Source: Bondarzewia mesenterica (taxonomy: Eukaryota; Basidiomycota; Agaricomycetes; Russulales; Bondarzewiaceae). From it: 64,000 bases of DNA. Position 1 is the stretch's first letter; each line of letters begins with the position of its first letter. Below, piece by piece: positions 19,419 through 31,253 of the stretch. Where the stretch lies: contig SGPL01000055.1 of the NCBI GenBank assembly GCA_004802705.1, forward strand, positions 1 through 64,000, read 5' to 3'. Position numbers and translations under genes: made by a program. The notes under the pieces were generated by a model, which was not told the origin of the DNA, ran no database searches, and saw nothing but the letters and a program-made list of their open reading frames with translations.

Positions 19419-21070
19419 TCACTTAGTCGCATTTGTCTTGGCTTGCTTACAGATAGGCTTGTGCGACGGCCAAGCCGCTTTCTGACTGTGATCGCCGTCA
19501 TCGTAAGCTTGAATAGAGCTATAAAAAACGTATTGAACGGGACAGACCAATTGGCGTTGCAGTACCTGACTAGTTTGCATCTATGTCGTTCGAAGGCATT
19601 GAGGATACCTAACACAGAGTGAGATCAAAGAGACTACTTCACCTTGAGCACATAGGCATGTTCTGGGGTCCAACATTCCCACAAAACGCGCATGCCCTCA
19701 GATTCTTCTCCTTACTAGCCATCCATGCCTCCGGTTCTGGCCTGTCCTTCTTGCTACCGAGCACTTTGTCTCTAAGTTCTGCGGCTGGAGGCGTTATGTG
19801 CTCCGACTGGGCGAGGAGGTTGTCGATCTTTTCGAGCTCGCCAGCCAGCAGCGAGGGCACGAAATTATCTGGGGTGATGTGGAAAATCGGCGGGGTTCGC
19901 TGAGATTCTGGCGCTTGCAGATTGTCTAGAAATTCTGCGGGGAGGCCTCGTGAGGGAGTCGTAGTATACGTAGCGTGGACCCTGATTCAAGTGGATCTGC
20001 GTCACTTCCACATGTAAGAAATACGTCTCCGAGTGTGCCGGCATACCAGTTTGGCTTATTCGAATCGTGATTGAGATATGTCAGTAAAGACATGAGACGA
20101 TTAGCTTGATACTGGGTCAAACTGTCGTAGTCATGATGATAATGATTCCCACAGCCTGCATCGATGTGTCAGAGACAATTAGCACTATCCCCGATGCAGG
20201 CGAAACGTACGGCAATTCCGTTCACCAAAGCACATCACCAGCAAAAAACGGGTCAAGGTTGGGTCAGTAAACACTAAGTGTCCCCAATCCCTCTGTCAAC
20301 AAAATGATTAGTAGGCAAACATGAGGATAAGGTGTGCAAGTCGCTACATTGCGTTTCGCTGATGATCTAACGATCTACCAGAGCAGTTGAATTGATGTAG
20401 TAAGAAAGAGAATTTCGTCTAACGGACCTCATAGCCATAGAGGATAGGAATCCACTCGTTGACTTCGGAATCTGATTCTTGGTGATCATTTACCCATTTT
20501 TGTACTTGCTTGACGACCTGCTTGCGTGCGAGAAAATCTTCTTTGTCAAGGTCGGGCACCTCTTCAGGAGACTTGTGAAATTTTCTCGTCACATCGCACA
20601 TATAGATACCCATACTAAAACAGAATCAACTAACATTCACGAGCGTTCCGTCATGATGATCAGAGGCTTACCTGCGACACTGGAGGAGTTTGGTAGTTGC
20701 ACATAAACCAGACAGGTTGACGAACATCAGAGGATCAAAGCTGATCGAGAAAGTCTATTATCCATCCGTTGATTGAAGTACATAAGTGTCCTTCGGGGAC
20801 TCACGAAGGGAAACCCCCAAATAGGGAGTGCGAATATGCGGCGTGATCCATGCCTTGAGACTCTGGGATGTTCATTTCATAATCAGGACAATCAAAAACA
20901 ACGCATGTCAAAAAAATCCTGCCTCACGTTTGATATTAGGAATGAGTAAAAGTAGTCTGTGAGATGAGGTGGACAGTCGTCGGGGGGTACAAGAAAGAGA
21001 CTCACTTAATTTCACACTCAGACGGAGTAACAGGGCGGAGTTTCGCGGCCGAGCCAGCCCACTGTTCCAT
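19419..21070 (-). CDS. MYND-type zinc finger protein, function unknown
   Basis: From the ATG at 21070 (MEQWAGSAAKLRPVTPSEC) a series of small exons joins in frame. One of them, near 20917-20945, is only about 29 nt. The central part (MGIYMCDVTRKFHKSPEEVP; later YQANRLMSLLTYLNHDSN) matches nothing I can name. The C-terminus is a complete MYND finger assembled over three exons: CAFCG, then CSRCKLVRYC, then NCQKAAWPSHKPIC, giving the Cys/His ligand series CxxC...CxxC...YC..C...H...C. The protein stops soon after it at 19419. MYND fingers usually bind short proline-rich peptides in partner proteins. C-terminal MYND proteins of unknown role are abundant in Agaricomycetes, and this looks like one of them. 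Exact internal exon borders are my inference. Confidence 0.75.
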
Positions 21071-21579
21071 GTTGCAAAATTGCCACCACCAGCAGTGCAC
21101 GGCAGAGGCTCTGAGAGGCATCAAGGACGCGTTCAACAACGTTCAACTCAGATTCGAGTATGCATGTCAAGGATCCAAACTTTCGAGACAATCACTCATA
21201 ATTAACCTGCTTCAATAGTTTGCCTTCGGTGCGCGCGACGTAAAACCTTGCAACCTGTCCGACGCAGGCATCGTTCTGAAAGTCTTCAAGTACCCTAGTC
21301 TCCGTGGCTGACCATACAGAAGACAGTCGTTCTGTATTAAACAAGTACCCATCCTTTATGATCCGTCAATCCCATTCCCCCCGTCCATGTGATCTTATCT
21401 CCCACTGCTGTAAGTTGTAAGTACGGACCGCTATAGTATCCGCATTTAATATTCTCTACTCCGAGTATGGTACTACCTGCGCCGTGGGACCCGAGTAGTT
21501 CTCCATGGCATGAATGGTATTCCATTGACTACGCAAACCGGGTTCGATATTGGAATGTAGATGTAATATTTTGAACATA
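21071..21579. other. Intergenic between MYND and FAD dehydrogenase genes
   Basis: Two minus-strand genes in tandem. I found no RNA gene and no convincing coding sequence. A T-arm-like GGGTTCGAT near 21539 has no matching acceptor or anticodon arms. Confidence 0.4.
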
Positions 21580-23167
21580 TTAGCACTTGAGATATTCTGC
21601 TGCTGCTCTTCCTGCCTTCCTCCCAAGGACCGTGCCAGCGGTCAGTCCGCTACCACCAGGATAGTTTCCGTACCACAAGCCGCCTACCATCTCTCCGGTA
21701 CAGTACAGTCCTTTGATTGTCATTCCAGTCGTTTCGCTAATAACCCCTGTTGTGTCAGGGTCGACGGCGACGCCGCCAAAAGTGAATGTGATACCGCATG
21801 CGACTTTGACGGCGAGAAAAGGGGACCTGTCAATAGTCAGCGCCCAGTTGGATTTTGGTGGTGAGAGTCCATCGGTCGACAGTCCATCTTTTTCGGCAGG
21901 ATTCCATTCGAGGCCCTTATTCAACGATTGCGAAGCTAAAACTGCATCGTTGTATGACCGTATAGTGCGCGCCAATGCCTCCTTGTCTTCCAGGCCTTTT
22001 GCCGACAGCTTCTCAGCCAACTCCTCCACGGAATCAGCCCACATTTTTTCGACAATATCATCTCCGTATTCCTCCTTCCTCAACCATCCAGTGATCTTGG
22101 AATCCCACACCTGAAATACGTATCCGCCTGGCTGATACAGGATCTCCCTTCCGAACTTGGCATAAGTGAAGTTTCGGATGTCCTCGCCCTCGTCGACGAA
22201 GCGCACTCCCTTGGAATTGACCATGATACCAAGTGGATAGCCGGATTTAGTGTATTGGTTGCTGAGGACACGGTCGCCGGTATCCGGATGTGCATTAGCG
22301 TCCCAGCAGGTGCTGTGGCAACCTTTCCAGTCGCCGGCGAGCTTCGCGCCTGCAGCAACCGCCATGGAGATCCCGTCTCCCGTGTTGTAAGGCGTACCGC
22401 GAACCTGCATCGAGCACGTCAAATGAAATTGCGCCATCGTGAGTTGCATACTAGATCACACTCACTCTCGCATTGGCCCAGTCGGGACCAAGATGCTCGG
22501 CTCGTAGCTGTGCGTTCGACTCGTATCCTCCAGATGCAAGTATCACGGTCCGGGAGGTGAGTTTTTCTTTCTTCCCATTTTTCTCCACCACTACTCCTAT
22601 CACTGTGCGCTCCCCAACCACTAATTCCATGGCCCGCGTCTTGAACCAAACCTCTACTCCCGCCTTTTGCAAAGCCGCCTGATGCGCTCGAATAAGCCCT
22701 TTCCCTCCGTCCTCAGTGCTGAGAGCCAAACCTCCCCAGAATTTCTGCCTCCCATCTACCTCATACGCCTGACGATTGAACGCCAGGGTGAACGGAATGT
22801 CATGCTCTGCCAGCCAAGCAATAGCATCTCTAGACTCGTCGACCACCACCTTCACCAAGCGCGGATCACTTCTCCCGCCAGACATCCTATTGATATCGTC
22901 CGTGAAATCTTTGTCGGTATAAGGCGCGATGTCAATCTTCGAGGCTAGCTCAGGCAGAACGTTACGGACGATAGCGAGGAGATCATTGAGGCCGCCATGG
23001 ACTGTGCGAAATGCTCCTGCGGTAAAGTAACCATTGCCGCCGACCCATTCCTCGGGGCATTTGTCCACAAGAAGAACGCGCTTGCAGCCGTTCTCTACAG
23101 CAGATATCGCAGCACTGCTGCCTGCGTTACCTGAGCCAATGACGATACAATCGAAGGTAGTGGACAT
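21580..23167 (-). CDS. FAD-dependent dehydrogenase/reductase (fumarate reductase / TcuA-like flavoprotein)
   Basis: Soluble flavoprotein of the succinate dehydrogenase/fumarate reductase superfamily; the nearest architecture is tricarballylate dehydrogenase (TcuA/CobZ). Two exons: 23167-22466 and 22404-21580, joined by one 61-nt intron, giving about 508 residues. The N-terminus is a Rossmann FAD site (FDCIVIGSGNAGSSAAISA) with DKCPEEWVGGNGYFTAGAFR behind it. Further blocks are TRTVILASGGYESN, VRGTPYNTGDGISMAVAAGA, ACGITFTFGGVAVDPDTTG and a C-terminal FAD loop GGLWYGNYPGGSGLTAGTV. There is no targeting signal, heme or Fe-S motif. It probably oxidises or reduces a small organic acid or related compound; the substrate is not readable. 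It sits next to, and runs in the same direction as, an SDR gene. Confidence 0.88.
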
Positions 23168-23748
23168 CTGGGATCGGGAGTTCCTACAAAGAGACTGGAT
23201 ATGAGGGGCTATCTTTCTCAGTAACGTATCGACGCCTCAGATATAAATCATACAAACAGCTAGATATACATAAGTAAGAAACAGTGAAAAAGGTCCGAGA
23301 CTGGTGAACCGGTGACTGCCCAGATAGCGCGCACCACCTGTGAACCAACTTCAACCAAGACGCGCCGGACCGGAAGATCTGAGCAATGATAGTACGTTGC
23401 AGGCCCAATATGTATGTATTGAACGTTTGAACAGGTTTGAACTCTGGATCATGAGGTGGCGTGGAAACGAGAGGTAATCAATGTCTATGTAGGGAAGATT
23501 GCACAATCTAATTACTTCCGACTTTCGAAGAAGTTCAGCTCTCGTTTCTCAGTTGGACAAGTTGGACAAGATGAAAGGCTGATCTAAATCAACAACCACC
23601 CGCATCAAATCTGCAGCATCTGGGTTTGCAGATATAAAATGAGGCGGATATACTTGCTTTCCAAATTCTATAATCCACGTAGAAGTCCTACAAATGATGC
23701 ACTCCGCACAGTTGATATCCGTTTTTCCACAGGCATTCCTAGATGCCT
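23168..23748. other. Intergenic between the FAD dehydrogenase and the SDR
   Basis: Promoter of the FAD enzyme plus the 3' flank of the SDR. Short open frames are present, but none resembles a protein family. Confidence 0.4.
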
Positions 23749-24938
23749 TCAATTAGTCGAAGGATTCACCGCAAGATACCCTCCATCGACTACGATCTCT
23801 TGTCCGTTCGTGTAGCATCCAGCAGGAGAGGCCAGGTAGATTATGGTCCCGGCCATCTCTCCAGCTCTGATTCAACAAAGGTACTCTCAACAATTCGCCC
23901 TCAAATATAAAATAAAAAGTAAACGCACGTCCCAGACCTAGCCGCTGGCACAGGCACGATGCTCTGAGCCACCCTTGCGACCGCCTCAATCCCTTCAATT
24001 GTATCGGACGTCATTTCGGAAGCATATACACCTGGAGCGACAGCGTTGACTCGGACTGGAATTCCTTTCAGTGCAAATTCGGTCGACATCATCTTGGTCA
24101 GATGGGATGCTGCAGCTTTGGAGCTGTTGTAGCAGAACTGCGATTTGGAGAGCTAAGCACACAAGCTGTGACGAAGTACAATAGTAGAATAGTCTGGACT
24201 TACATGGTTCTGGGCAAGCTTGGTGATACCGCTGATACTTGTGGTATTAATGACGCTGGCTGTATAACCGGGAATGTCTTTGCTTCCCTTGTCGAGTAAG
24301 CCAAGGAAAGCAGTGGTAACGTAGTAGATCGAGAAGGTATTGATGCTGTAGAGTGCGCTCCAAGAATCGAAGCCAGGATCATTGAAAAGGGCATTCCCGA
24401 GGGTCTCCGCGTCCTTGTGCTCCGGAGCCTGGGGATTGTTGAGGAAGGGTGTATTAGGCCCAACTGCTCCAGCACTTTAAAATGTAAGATAGCGGGCCTC
24501 TTGCGTCGGGGATGAGAGAATCTTACTTGTTTACCAATATGTGCAACTTTCCCTCAGCTTGTTCTATGATTTTCTTGGCCTCTAATATGCTATCGCGGTT
24601 TGTTACATCCAGAGATAGTCTACAGTCGACCTTCAGCCTTCGATAATGCAAACGCTGATGGTTGTTGGGCGTACGGAATCATAACGCCTGCGCCTTGAGA
24701 TGGCCATTCGTCTACAACTTTCTGCAAAATATATTTGCGCCTGCTGGCAATATATACCTACTCAGGGAGTGTGAGAAAAGATGACTTTTATTTTAGAAGC
24801 GGATCACACCTTGGCACCGTTGGCGGCCAAACCTTCCGCAATCATCAACCCGATTCCAGATCCGCCTCCTGTGACGAGTGCAACACGACCGGTTAGATCA
24901 AAAACCTTATTCAACTTGAGGGAGGATGAGGAAGACAT
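23749..24938 (-). CDS. Short-chain dehydrogenase/reductase (classical SDR)
   Basis: NAD(P)-dependent oxidoreductase of about 310 residues in several exons. Start ATG at 24938 (MSSSSSLKLNKVFDLTGRVA). The cofactor site VTGGGSGIG is followed, across an intron, by VYIASRRK; the basic residues after strand 2 favour NADP(H). LVNNAGAVGP forms across the next intron. The catalytic Ser lies in NTTSISGIT and the Tyr/Lys in YNSSKAAASHL, then VRVNAVAPGVYASEMT. The end is GCYTNGQEIVVDGGYLAVNP at 23749. All catalytic residues are present. Substrate unknown. The gene is divergent from the SART3-like gene with about 290 bp between starts, and tandem with the FAD dehydrogenase downstream. Confidence 0.9.
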
Positions 24939-25227
24939 GTCAACTATGTTTTAATGAGGAGGAGAAGGGAAATCGATGAAGAGGGAGATGGATTGTCAAG
25001 GATACTGTATCGACATAATTATACATGCCATCGACGACGCGGGCAAAGCCAACGGCCCGCGGGGCCGGACGTGGGGAAATGTGGGGCGTGGGACTATCTT
25101 GCCAAGTAAGTACACACAAGATCGGAAGTCGAGACTGAACGCGTTGTGACGCGTTAGTTGTTGCCGCTACTCTACACTCAATATTCTTGTAGGTCCTTCC
25201 TGCGCAAGCTGCATATCCACGTCTACC
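24939..25227. promoter_or_regulatory. Shared divergent promoter of SDR and SART3-like genes
   Basis: Only 289 bp separate the two start codons, so both core promoters must lie here. A GC-rich block (about 25036-25073) sits in the middle. I cannot name individual sites. Confidence 0.5.
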
Positions 25228-28200
25228 ATGGACGAGACAGAATCTTTGGAGGCGCTATCCAATCTGCTCACGGAATTGTTGGAAAAGCCTTATGATATCT
25301 CTCTCCACGCTCAACACATACGTTTGGCTTCCGCAACGGGAATGGAGGATCAAGTCCGGGATGCTCGTGAAATGGTGACGACCTATTGGGCTGCCGGAGA
25401 TGAAGTTTGGATTCCCCTCATTGAAGCTAAGGAGAAGTTAGTCAACCTGGAGTCGCGTGAGGGTTTGCAGGAAATACTAGACTTGTATAACAGGGCTGAA
25501 AGCGATTACTTGTGTGCGTCTCTCATCTTCATATCGCAGGAGCCATATTGAATTCGTACCATAGCGATACCGATTCTTCGCAAGCATGTCGACTTTCTCA
25601 TTGAACGGCATGCTCAGTTGTCCGAGTCTGGCGTGCAGCTAGGCCACGCAGACGAGGCGGAGAGTTTCTTCTCCACATCATGGACGCGTGATGCTATTGG
25701 TTCGGTAGTATCGAAAGGGCTCATGCACCTGACAAAGGTTGGAGATTGTAATCACGCAGCTGAACAAGGAGGAAACTAATTGCAATCAGGGCCACGAATT
25801 ATGGACTGCGCAACGGGACTGGGAGTTTGAGATGTTGGAAGCGGCTCCTGCGAATGAACGGTCGGTTCAGAATTTGTTTTTATTCGTATGTACGTTACTG
25901 ATGCCGGATATCTATTTAATCGAAGACCGATGTGGGTTGCAAGTATTGAGAATCTACATCTGCACTGCATTCAACAACCTCATTCCAGTATGTGGAAACT
26001 TCCACAGTGGGTAGAGATCCGTCTGACTTGTCATTCTGGCCTATAGACCACGAGGAGATTTTCCAGTCGTATTCGTCATTCACTACGAATTATAAGCCGC
26101 CCGAGGAATACGAAGCGCTACTCGTGTGGGCCTCCAAACACCGATCTAGAGCCGTCAAAACATATGAATGGAGAGAAAAATACGAGAATTCTCTGGTATA
26201 TCCCACAGATTCAGTCGTATACAATTGTTCTATGTTGACCAAAAGCCATCAGTCTGAATCGGGATATTCGCTTGCAGCGTACAACTCCTACGTCAATTAC
26301 GAACGCCGGCCAAAAAAACCTGATTTGTCAATGCTCGCAGGAATTTGTGAACGTGCCATCGCGGAAGCTGCCAAACGGCGCTTTGCTGGGGAGGTAGGAG
26401 CTGAAGGAGTGTTGGTCTCCTTCTGGATCGAATATGTTGATTCCTTGGTTTGACTTTCTCTCATTGGATTCGCTCTGCCTCTCCTGATTCATGTCTGATG
26501 TATAGCGCATTCACCATGGCGATGACCGCGTGCAGTTGAAGGTGTTCCGACGTGCAGTCCGGAGTATTCCCGGCTCCGGTGATATATGGGCTCGGTATAT
26601 CCGTTTTCTGGTTGGTTTTAGGGTGGTATCAGTTGCTTTTGACCCCAATCCTCATTGTGCTCACTTCAGGAAGCTCACGAAGAATTGATCGAGTCAAACA
26701 AAGCGGAAACTATATCCGGTGCGTTACATACATTTAATCCAGTGTTAATCCATTATCTTGACAAACTACAGATGCATACGATAGGGCGCTCGCCACAGGC
26801 CTCTTTGAAGAAGACCCAGAACAAATAGTACCCCTTGTTTTGGCTCGAGCCGGATACGAGAAAAGGAAGATTATGTCGTTTGATACTGGTACGTTGACCT
26901 CTCCAAGGACGAAATTCTGTATCCACGTTTTTTTTCATGATATCTCCGTCACCTTAAGAGGGTGATCCAGCTGCTCTCCCCACTTTATACAAAATCTTGC
27001 ACGACGGCATAAAGCTGGTAAGATCGGGTGAGGTTGTCATGCCTCGATAGCTTAAGATGCCATCCTAATTCTATGTATCGTGTGTTCTTCTTCAAAGCTT
27101 CGGAAGTGGGAGATCCTCGATTCAGGCTCGAGAAATTCTTGGCGACCCTAGTACGCCGAGTGGTCATTGTCAGAGGATGGACAGTTTTGATTCATTTCTA
27201 TAGCGAAAGGACTACGAGGAGTTCGACGAGGCCGCGGACGTATGGGCTGACGCCGCGCAGCATTACAAGACAAGCTACCTTGCCTGGCTTGCCTACACAG
27301 ACGAGCTTATGTGAGATAATTATCACCCCTTGCCTTGATGGCTGACATATACTGACTATGCGTACACAGACAGCATGAAGAAATTCTCTCGGCTCGAGCT
27401 GTGTTTGATGAGATATCGACCCAGAACATGGACTGGCCTGAAGCTATTTGGGAAGCTTGGATGGCTATGGAGCACGCCCATACATCGTTGGAAGGTCTGC
27501 AAGAATGCCTCGACAAAGTGGATATGGCGCGTACGCAGGTTAACAACAGACGTGCGAAGGTGAATCATGTTGGTTTTTTGTTGCCGAGTATGAGCTAACC
27601 ATTTTGTGCAGGAAGCCGAGAAGGCACAGTATCAGGCAATGCAGATAGCTGTTGAGCAGCAGGCAGCGCAGGCAGCGCAGGCAGTTGTGTCTCAGACCTC
27701 CATGCCAACATCAAGTCAATCAGGAGATGGTGGTGTGGCCATGGACATTGACAGCGTAGCTCACATAGTTGGGGTAGGTGTTAAGAGGAAAGCCGAGGAT
27801 TCACTTGAGGTCGAAGAGAGTAAAAAGGCCAAGATAGGTAAGTCATGCAATTCTGTCTCACTGCATAGACTCATGAAGAGTACTTAGAGGCCCCGCAGCC
27901 GCTCAAGCGGTAGGTGTCGTATTCAGATGGATGAAACTGGATGCTGACAATACTTCTTCGTACACAGGGACCGAGAAAACAGTACCGTATTTGTTGCGGA
28001 GCTTCCTTCCGGAACGACGGAGGACGACCTCATCAAGCTTTTCAGAGACGTATGCGCATCCTCCCAGTTGACTAATCATCAAGCTGAAACTCATTACTTG
28101 TAGTGTGGTCAGATTCGTGAAATTAAAGTCACCCAGCTGCCAAATATGCTTGTGGCGACCGTTGAGTTCATGGAGCGGGAAAGTGTCCCTGCTGCTTTGA

Positions 28201-29557
28201 CGAAAGATAAGAAACGGTTGCATGACCAAGAAATCGCGGTTCATCTCGCCTGGGAGTCGACCTTATACGTCACGAATTTCCCGGAAAAGGTGGACGACGA
28301 GTTTATCCGCGACTTGTTCGGAAAAGTGAGCGTTCTTTGAACAGATTGTTTATTCTGACCTCACGATCTACTACAGTATGGCCCGCTTTTCGACGTGCGC
28401 TGGCCCAGCAAGAAGTTCAAAAGTACTCGACGTTTCTGTTATGTCCAATTCGCATCTCCTGTGAGCTCATCCTGTTCGCGCCACGCACAACTGTCCACTC
28501 ATAATCTATTTGTCCAAGACTTCGGCGAAGGCAGCCCTCGGTCTTCACAACCATGAACTGGAGCCCGGAATCGCATTGAGCGTGTACATCTCTAACCCGC
28601 AGCGAAAAAAGGAGCGCACCGATGTCGATGCCAACGCTAGGGAGGTCTACGTCGCTGGTTTAAGTAAATTTGCATCAAAGAAAGACCTAGAGAAACTGTT
28701 CGGCACTGTAAGTCCCTAATTCTTTCGTGTGCACTGAAGTTCATATCTTGCATAGTACGGACCTATCAAAGAGGTACGTATGTCAGCAGATGCTGATGGT
28801 CACTCGAAAGGATTCGCCTTCGTGGAGTTCGAACAAGAAGTGAATATGTATTCACTATTCTCTTGCGCGTCTAATATTGACAGTGCTTCCAGAAAGACGC
28901 TATCACTGCCTTGAACGCCAACAATTATGAGCTGAAGAAGCGAAGAATCGCGGTGACTTTGGCAGATACACGAGTGCGCTCACGCAAACAGTAAGTGATT
29001 AATGGAAGGAACTCGTCGTCCCTGGCAGCTAACCTTTTGAACAGTGAGCCTGAAAGTGGTCTCGGGAAGAAAGCCGATATTCGCAGTAGAACTCTGCATA
29101 TCCACAACCTGCCTGCGGCAACACAGGAAGGGCTGTTACAACAAGTCCTCGAGAAACACGCACCCGTTCAGAAGGTTGAAGTGTTCGCAGATAAAAATGA
29201 GGCAGTCGTTGAATTTCACAATGCCGCTGTGAGTGTTGTTTCACTACAGTCATTGCAATCTTGGCAGTATATCAATACTCGGCTCGTCAACCACAGGATG
29301 TCGGAAAGATGTTATTACTTTCGGAACCCATCATTTTCCATGGGCAAGCGCTGCAATTATCTGAATCGAGTGACAAGCCCTCTGGATCCTCGACCGGTGG
29401 GCTGTTCGTCCCCAGAGCTGCAAAATCAAGGCCGCGGGCTGGCTTGGGCCATGTGCGCAAGCCTCCTGTCGCAAGTTCGATGGAGGGTACTTCCACCCAG
29501 TCTCAGCAAAACAAGGGACAGGATGATTTCAGGAAAATGGTGATGGGGGGAAAGTGA
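25228..29557 (+). CDS. SART3/Prp24-like U6 snRNP assembly factor
   Basis: Nuclear RNA-binding protein that re-anneals U4 and U6 snRNAs after splicing. The N-terminal half, from ATG 25228, is helical and HAT-repeat-like (DISLHAQHIRLASATGMEDQ; SFTTNYKPPEEYEALLVWAS; FDEISTQNMDWPEAIWEAW), ending in an Ala/Gln-rich and then a Lys-rich nuclear segment. The C-terminal half has several RRMs: STVFVAELPSGTTEDDLIKL; STLYVTNFPEKVDDEFIRDL with RRFCYVQF; REVYVAGLSKFASKKDLEKL with SKGFAFVEF; and a degenerate fourth (RTLHIHNLPAATQEGLLQQV). The last residues, DDFRKMVMGGK, match the short C-terminal box by which these proteins bind the Lsm ring. HAT plus RRM plus Lsm box points to the SART3-like form rather than the short yeast Prp24. 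About 15 small introns; I saw no frame break. Confidence 0.92.
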
Positions 29558-29819
29558 ATATATACTCGGACGCTGTACATGTAACTCTGTTTCCGCTTGA
29601 ACTACTTCCAGTGGGTTAATATGGTGTGGGGCATGCATATATCGAGGCTAGATAAACCGGTACTTGGATGAATCAAAGAGGTGAGGATGAGTACTCTCGC
29701 AGAGCATTCCAATGTCAGTGGATAGTTTCCTATCAAGTTGGAAAGCTCAAATGAGTATGGGTTAAGTTATGTCAAACGTGATGACTTGCTAGAGAAATCG
29801 TTAACGACTTGAAGAGAGT
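29558..29819. other. Short convergent intergenic region
   Basis: Holds the 3' ends of the SART3-like gene (+) and the methyltransferase (-). Nothing else seen. Confidence 0.4.
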
Positions 29820-30992
29820 TTACCGTCTCCTAACCGTCATGAGTGCCGTCGGCCATTCCAAATCGATGAATTCAAGATAATCTCCATTCTCTGCCTTGGT
29901 GCGCTCCTTCAACGTGTTCCGAAAGCGTAAGGCTATATCTCCATCGGGATTGTTTAGGTCGTCGGGGTATCGCTCGTGGAAAGTGTGTAGAGAGCTGAAG
30001 GTTCTGAAATAGGCAAGAAGGTCGTCCCATGTCATGCGTTTACGAAGAATAACCGGCTGCGGATTAGGCAGATCGGGATAGTGAGAGCCTATATAGAAAC
30101 ATTTATGAGATATGCTGGACAGAAAGTCAACCACGAAAGTACCTGTGTAGAAGATATGTTCCCAATCTGTAAATTTATCGGGTAGGACATCAGTAGCTTT
30201 AGGTACCGCCAGAAAGTGGTTGTCCAGAATGGAACGTCCGGGCTGCTGCCAGTGGGGTCCTAAAGATGTTGCTGGATCGGATCCTTGAGCGTATTCTGAG
30301 ACGAGCGGAGTCAGCTCTGGGAAGTGACTCAGACGGAACTCTGAGTACCCCTGGACCATAATGCATAAAGGTCAGCACCGGACGTGGTCTCGCAGCATTC
30401 GAAGCTAGACAAACCCAAAAGGCGGCGCTTCCACCAGTTCGCAATAGACGAGCAGCCTCGGGCCACATCTTGTCCCAGTCAAACCAATGAGCCGCTTGGG
30501 CTGGGAAAGTACGTGAGGCTACGATAGTTTTTGAGCAGACGCAAGAGGTAGACAGACCTGCAACAAGGAGGTCTACAGACCCATCTTCCAAAAATGACAC
30601 GTCTTCTGCCGCAGATTGCACGAACTCAAATTGCTCGTTGGCACCGTTTTTTGCTATATGTATCTTCGCCTGCTCAATCATCTTCGCGCCGGGATCGACC
30701 CCGATGACATGTTTGAATGGATACAATTCTGCCGTTGCCTGGCCTTCCATGAAGTATAAGAGAGATACGATGACAGACGTCGTGGTTTGGAGCCCGGATT
30801 GATATATAAAGTACCATAATGGAGAGAAATGGACAAACCTGTTCCACAACCCAGATCCACAGCAGTATCCCATTTCGCTGAACGCATCTTCCCATGATAT
30901 TGGAAAACAAATTCGAAGAGCTGCCAAGGATAAGTCGGGCGCGCTGCGGCATATCTCACCGTGTTGAAGGTCGCTTTCCCAAATGTTGCCAT
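29820..30992 (-). CDS. SAM-dependent methyltransferase (Tmt1/Crg1-like)
   Basis: Class I methyltransferase of about 310 residues. I chose ATG 30992 (MATFGKATFNTVRYAAARPTYP) because fungal relatives begin this way; an in-frame ATG at 31031 would add 13 residues. Motif I is DLGCGTG (just before an intron), motif II HVIGVDPGAKMIEQAK, then VQSAAEDVSFLEDGSVDLL and AQAAHWFDWDKMWPEAARLL. The C-terminal half (PQPVILRKRMTWDDLLAYFR) is the substrate cap typical of yeast Tmt1 (trans-aconitate methyltransferase) and Crg1 (cantharidin methyltransferase). The protein stops at 29820 after EWPTALMTVRRR. The substrate is probably a small carboxylic acid or a xenobiotic, by family only. Divergent from the MATH-BTB gene. 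Confidence 0.88.
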
Positions 30993-31253
30993 GCTTGCAG
31001 TGAAGAGAGAGGGATCAGGTACTCGATTCAAACCACTGATTCGGATTCACTGATAAATAGCAATTCTAAAAGTAGCGCAAGCCCGGATCGTGATGCTGAA
31101 GCGGTCCGGGGTAGTCCGGAGTCGTATGTGGGGGCGTCTTCAAGTTACTTCGTGCCACCACTTCCAATTCAACTCCATCGATTTGAGCCGTGGCACTACT
31201 CTAGCATCTTATACGGTCGGGCTAGAGGATAAGTGTTGAGTTTTTAGACAGTC
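30993..31253. promoter_or_regulatory. Shared divergent promoter of methyltransferase and MATH-BTB genes
   Basis: The start codons lie 261 bp apart in opposite directions. No individual element can be named. Confidence 0.45.

Noticed and set aside
21530..21560. tRNA-like GGGTTCGAT T-arm
   Set aside because: No acceptor stem, D-arm or anticodon arm could be placed around it. I found no tRNA, rRNA or other RNA gene in the window.
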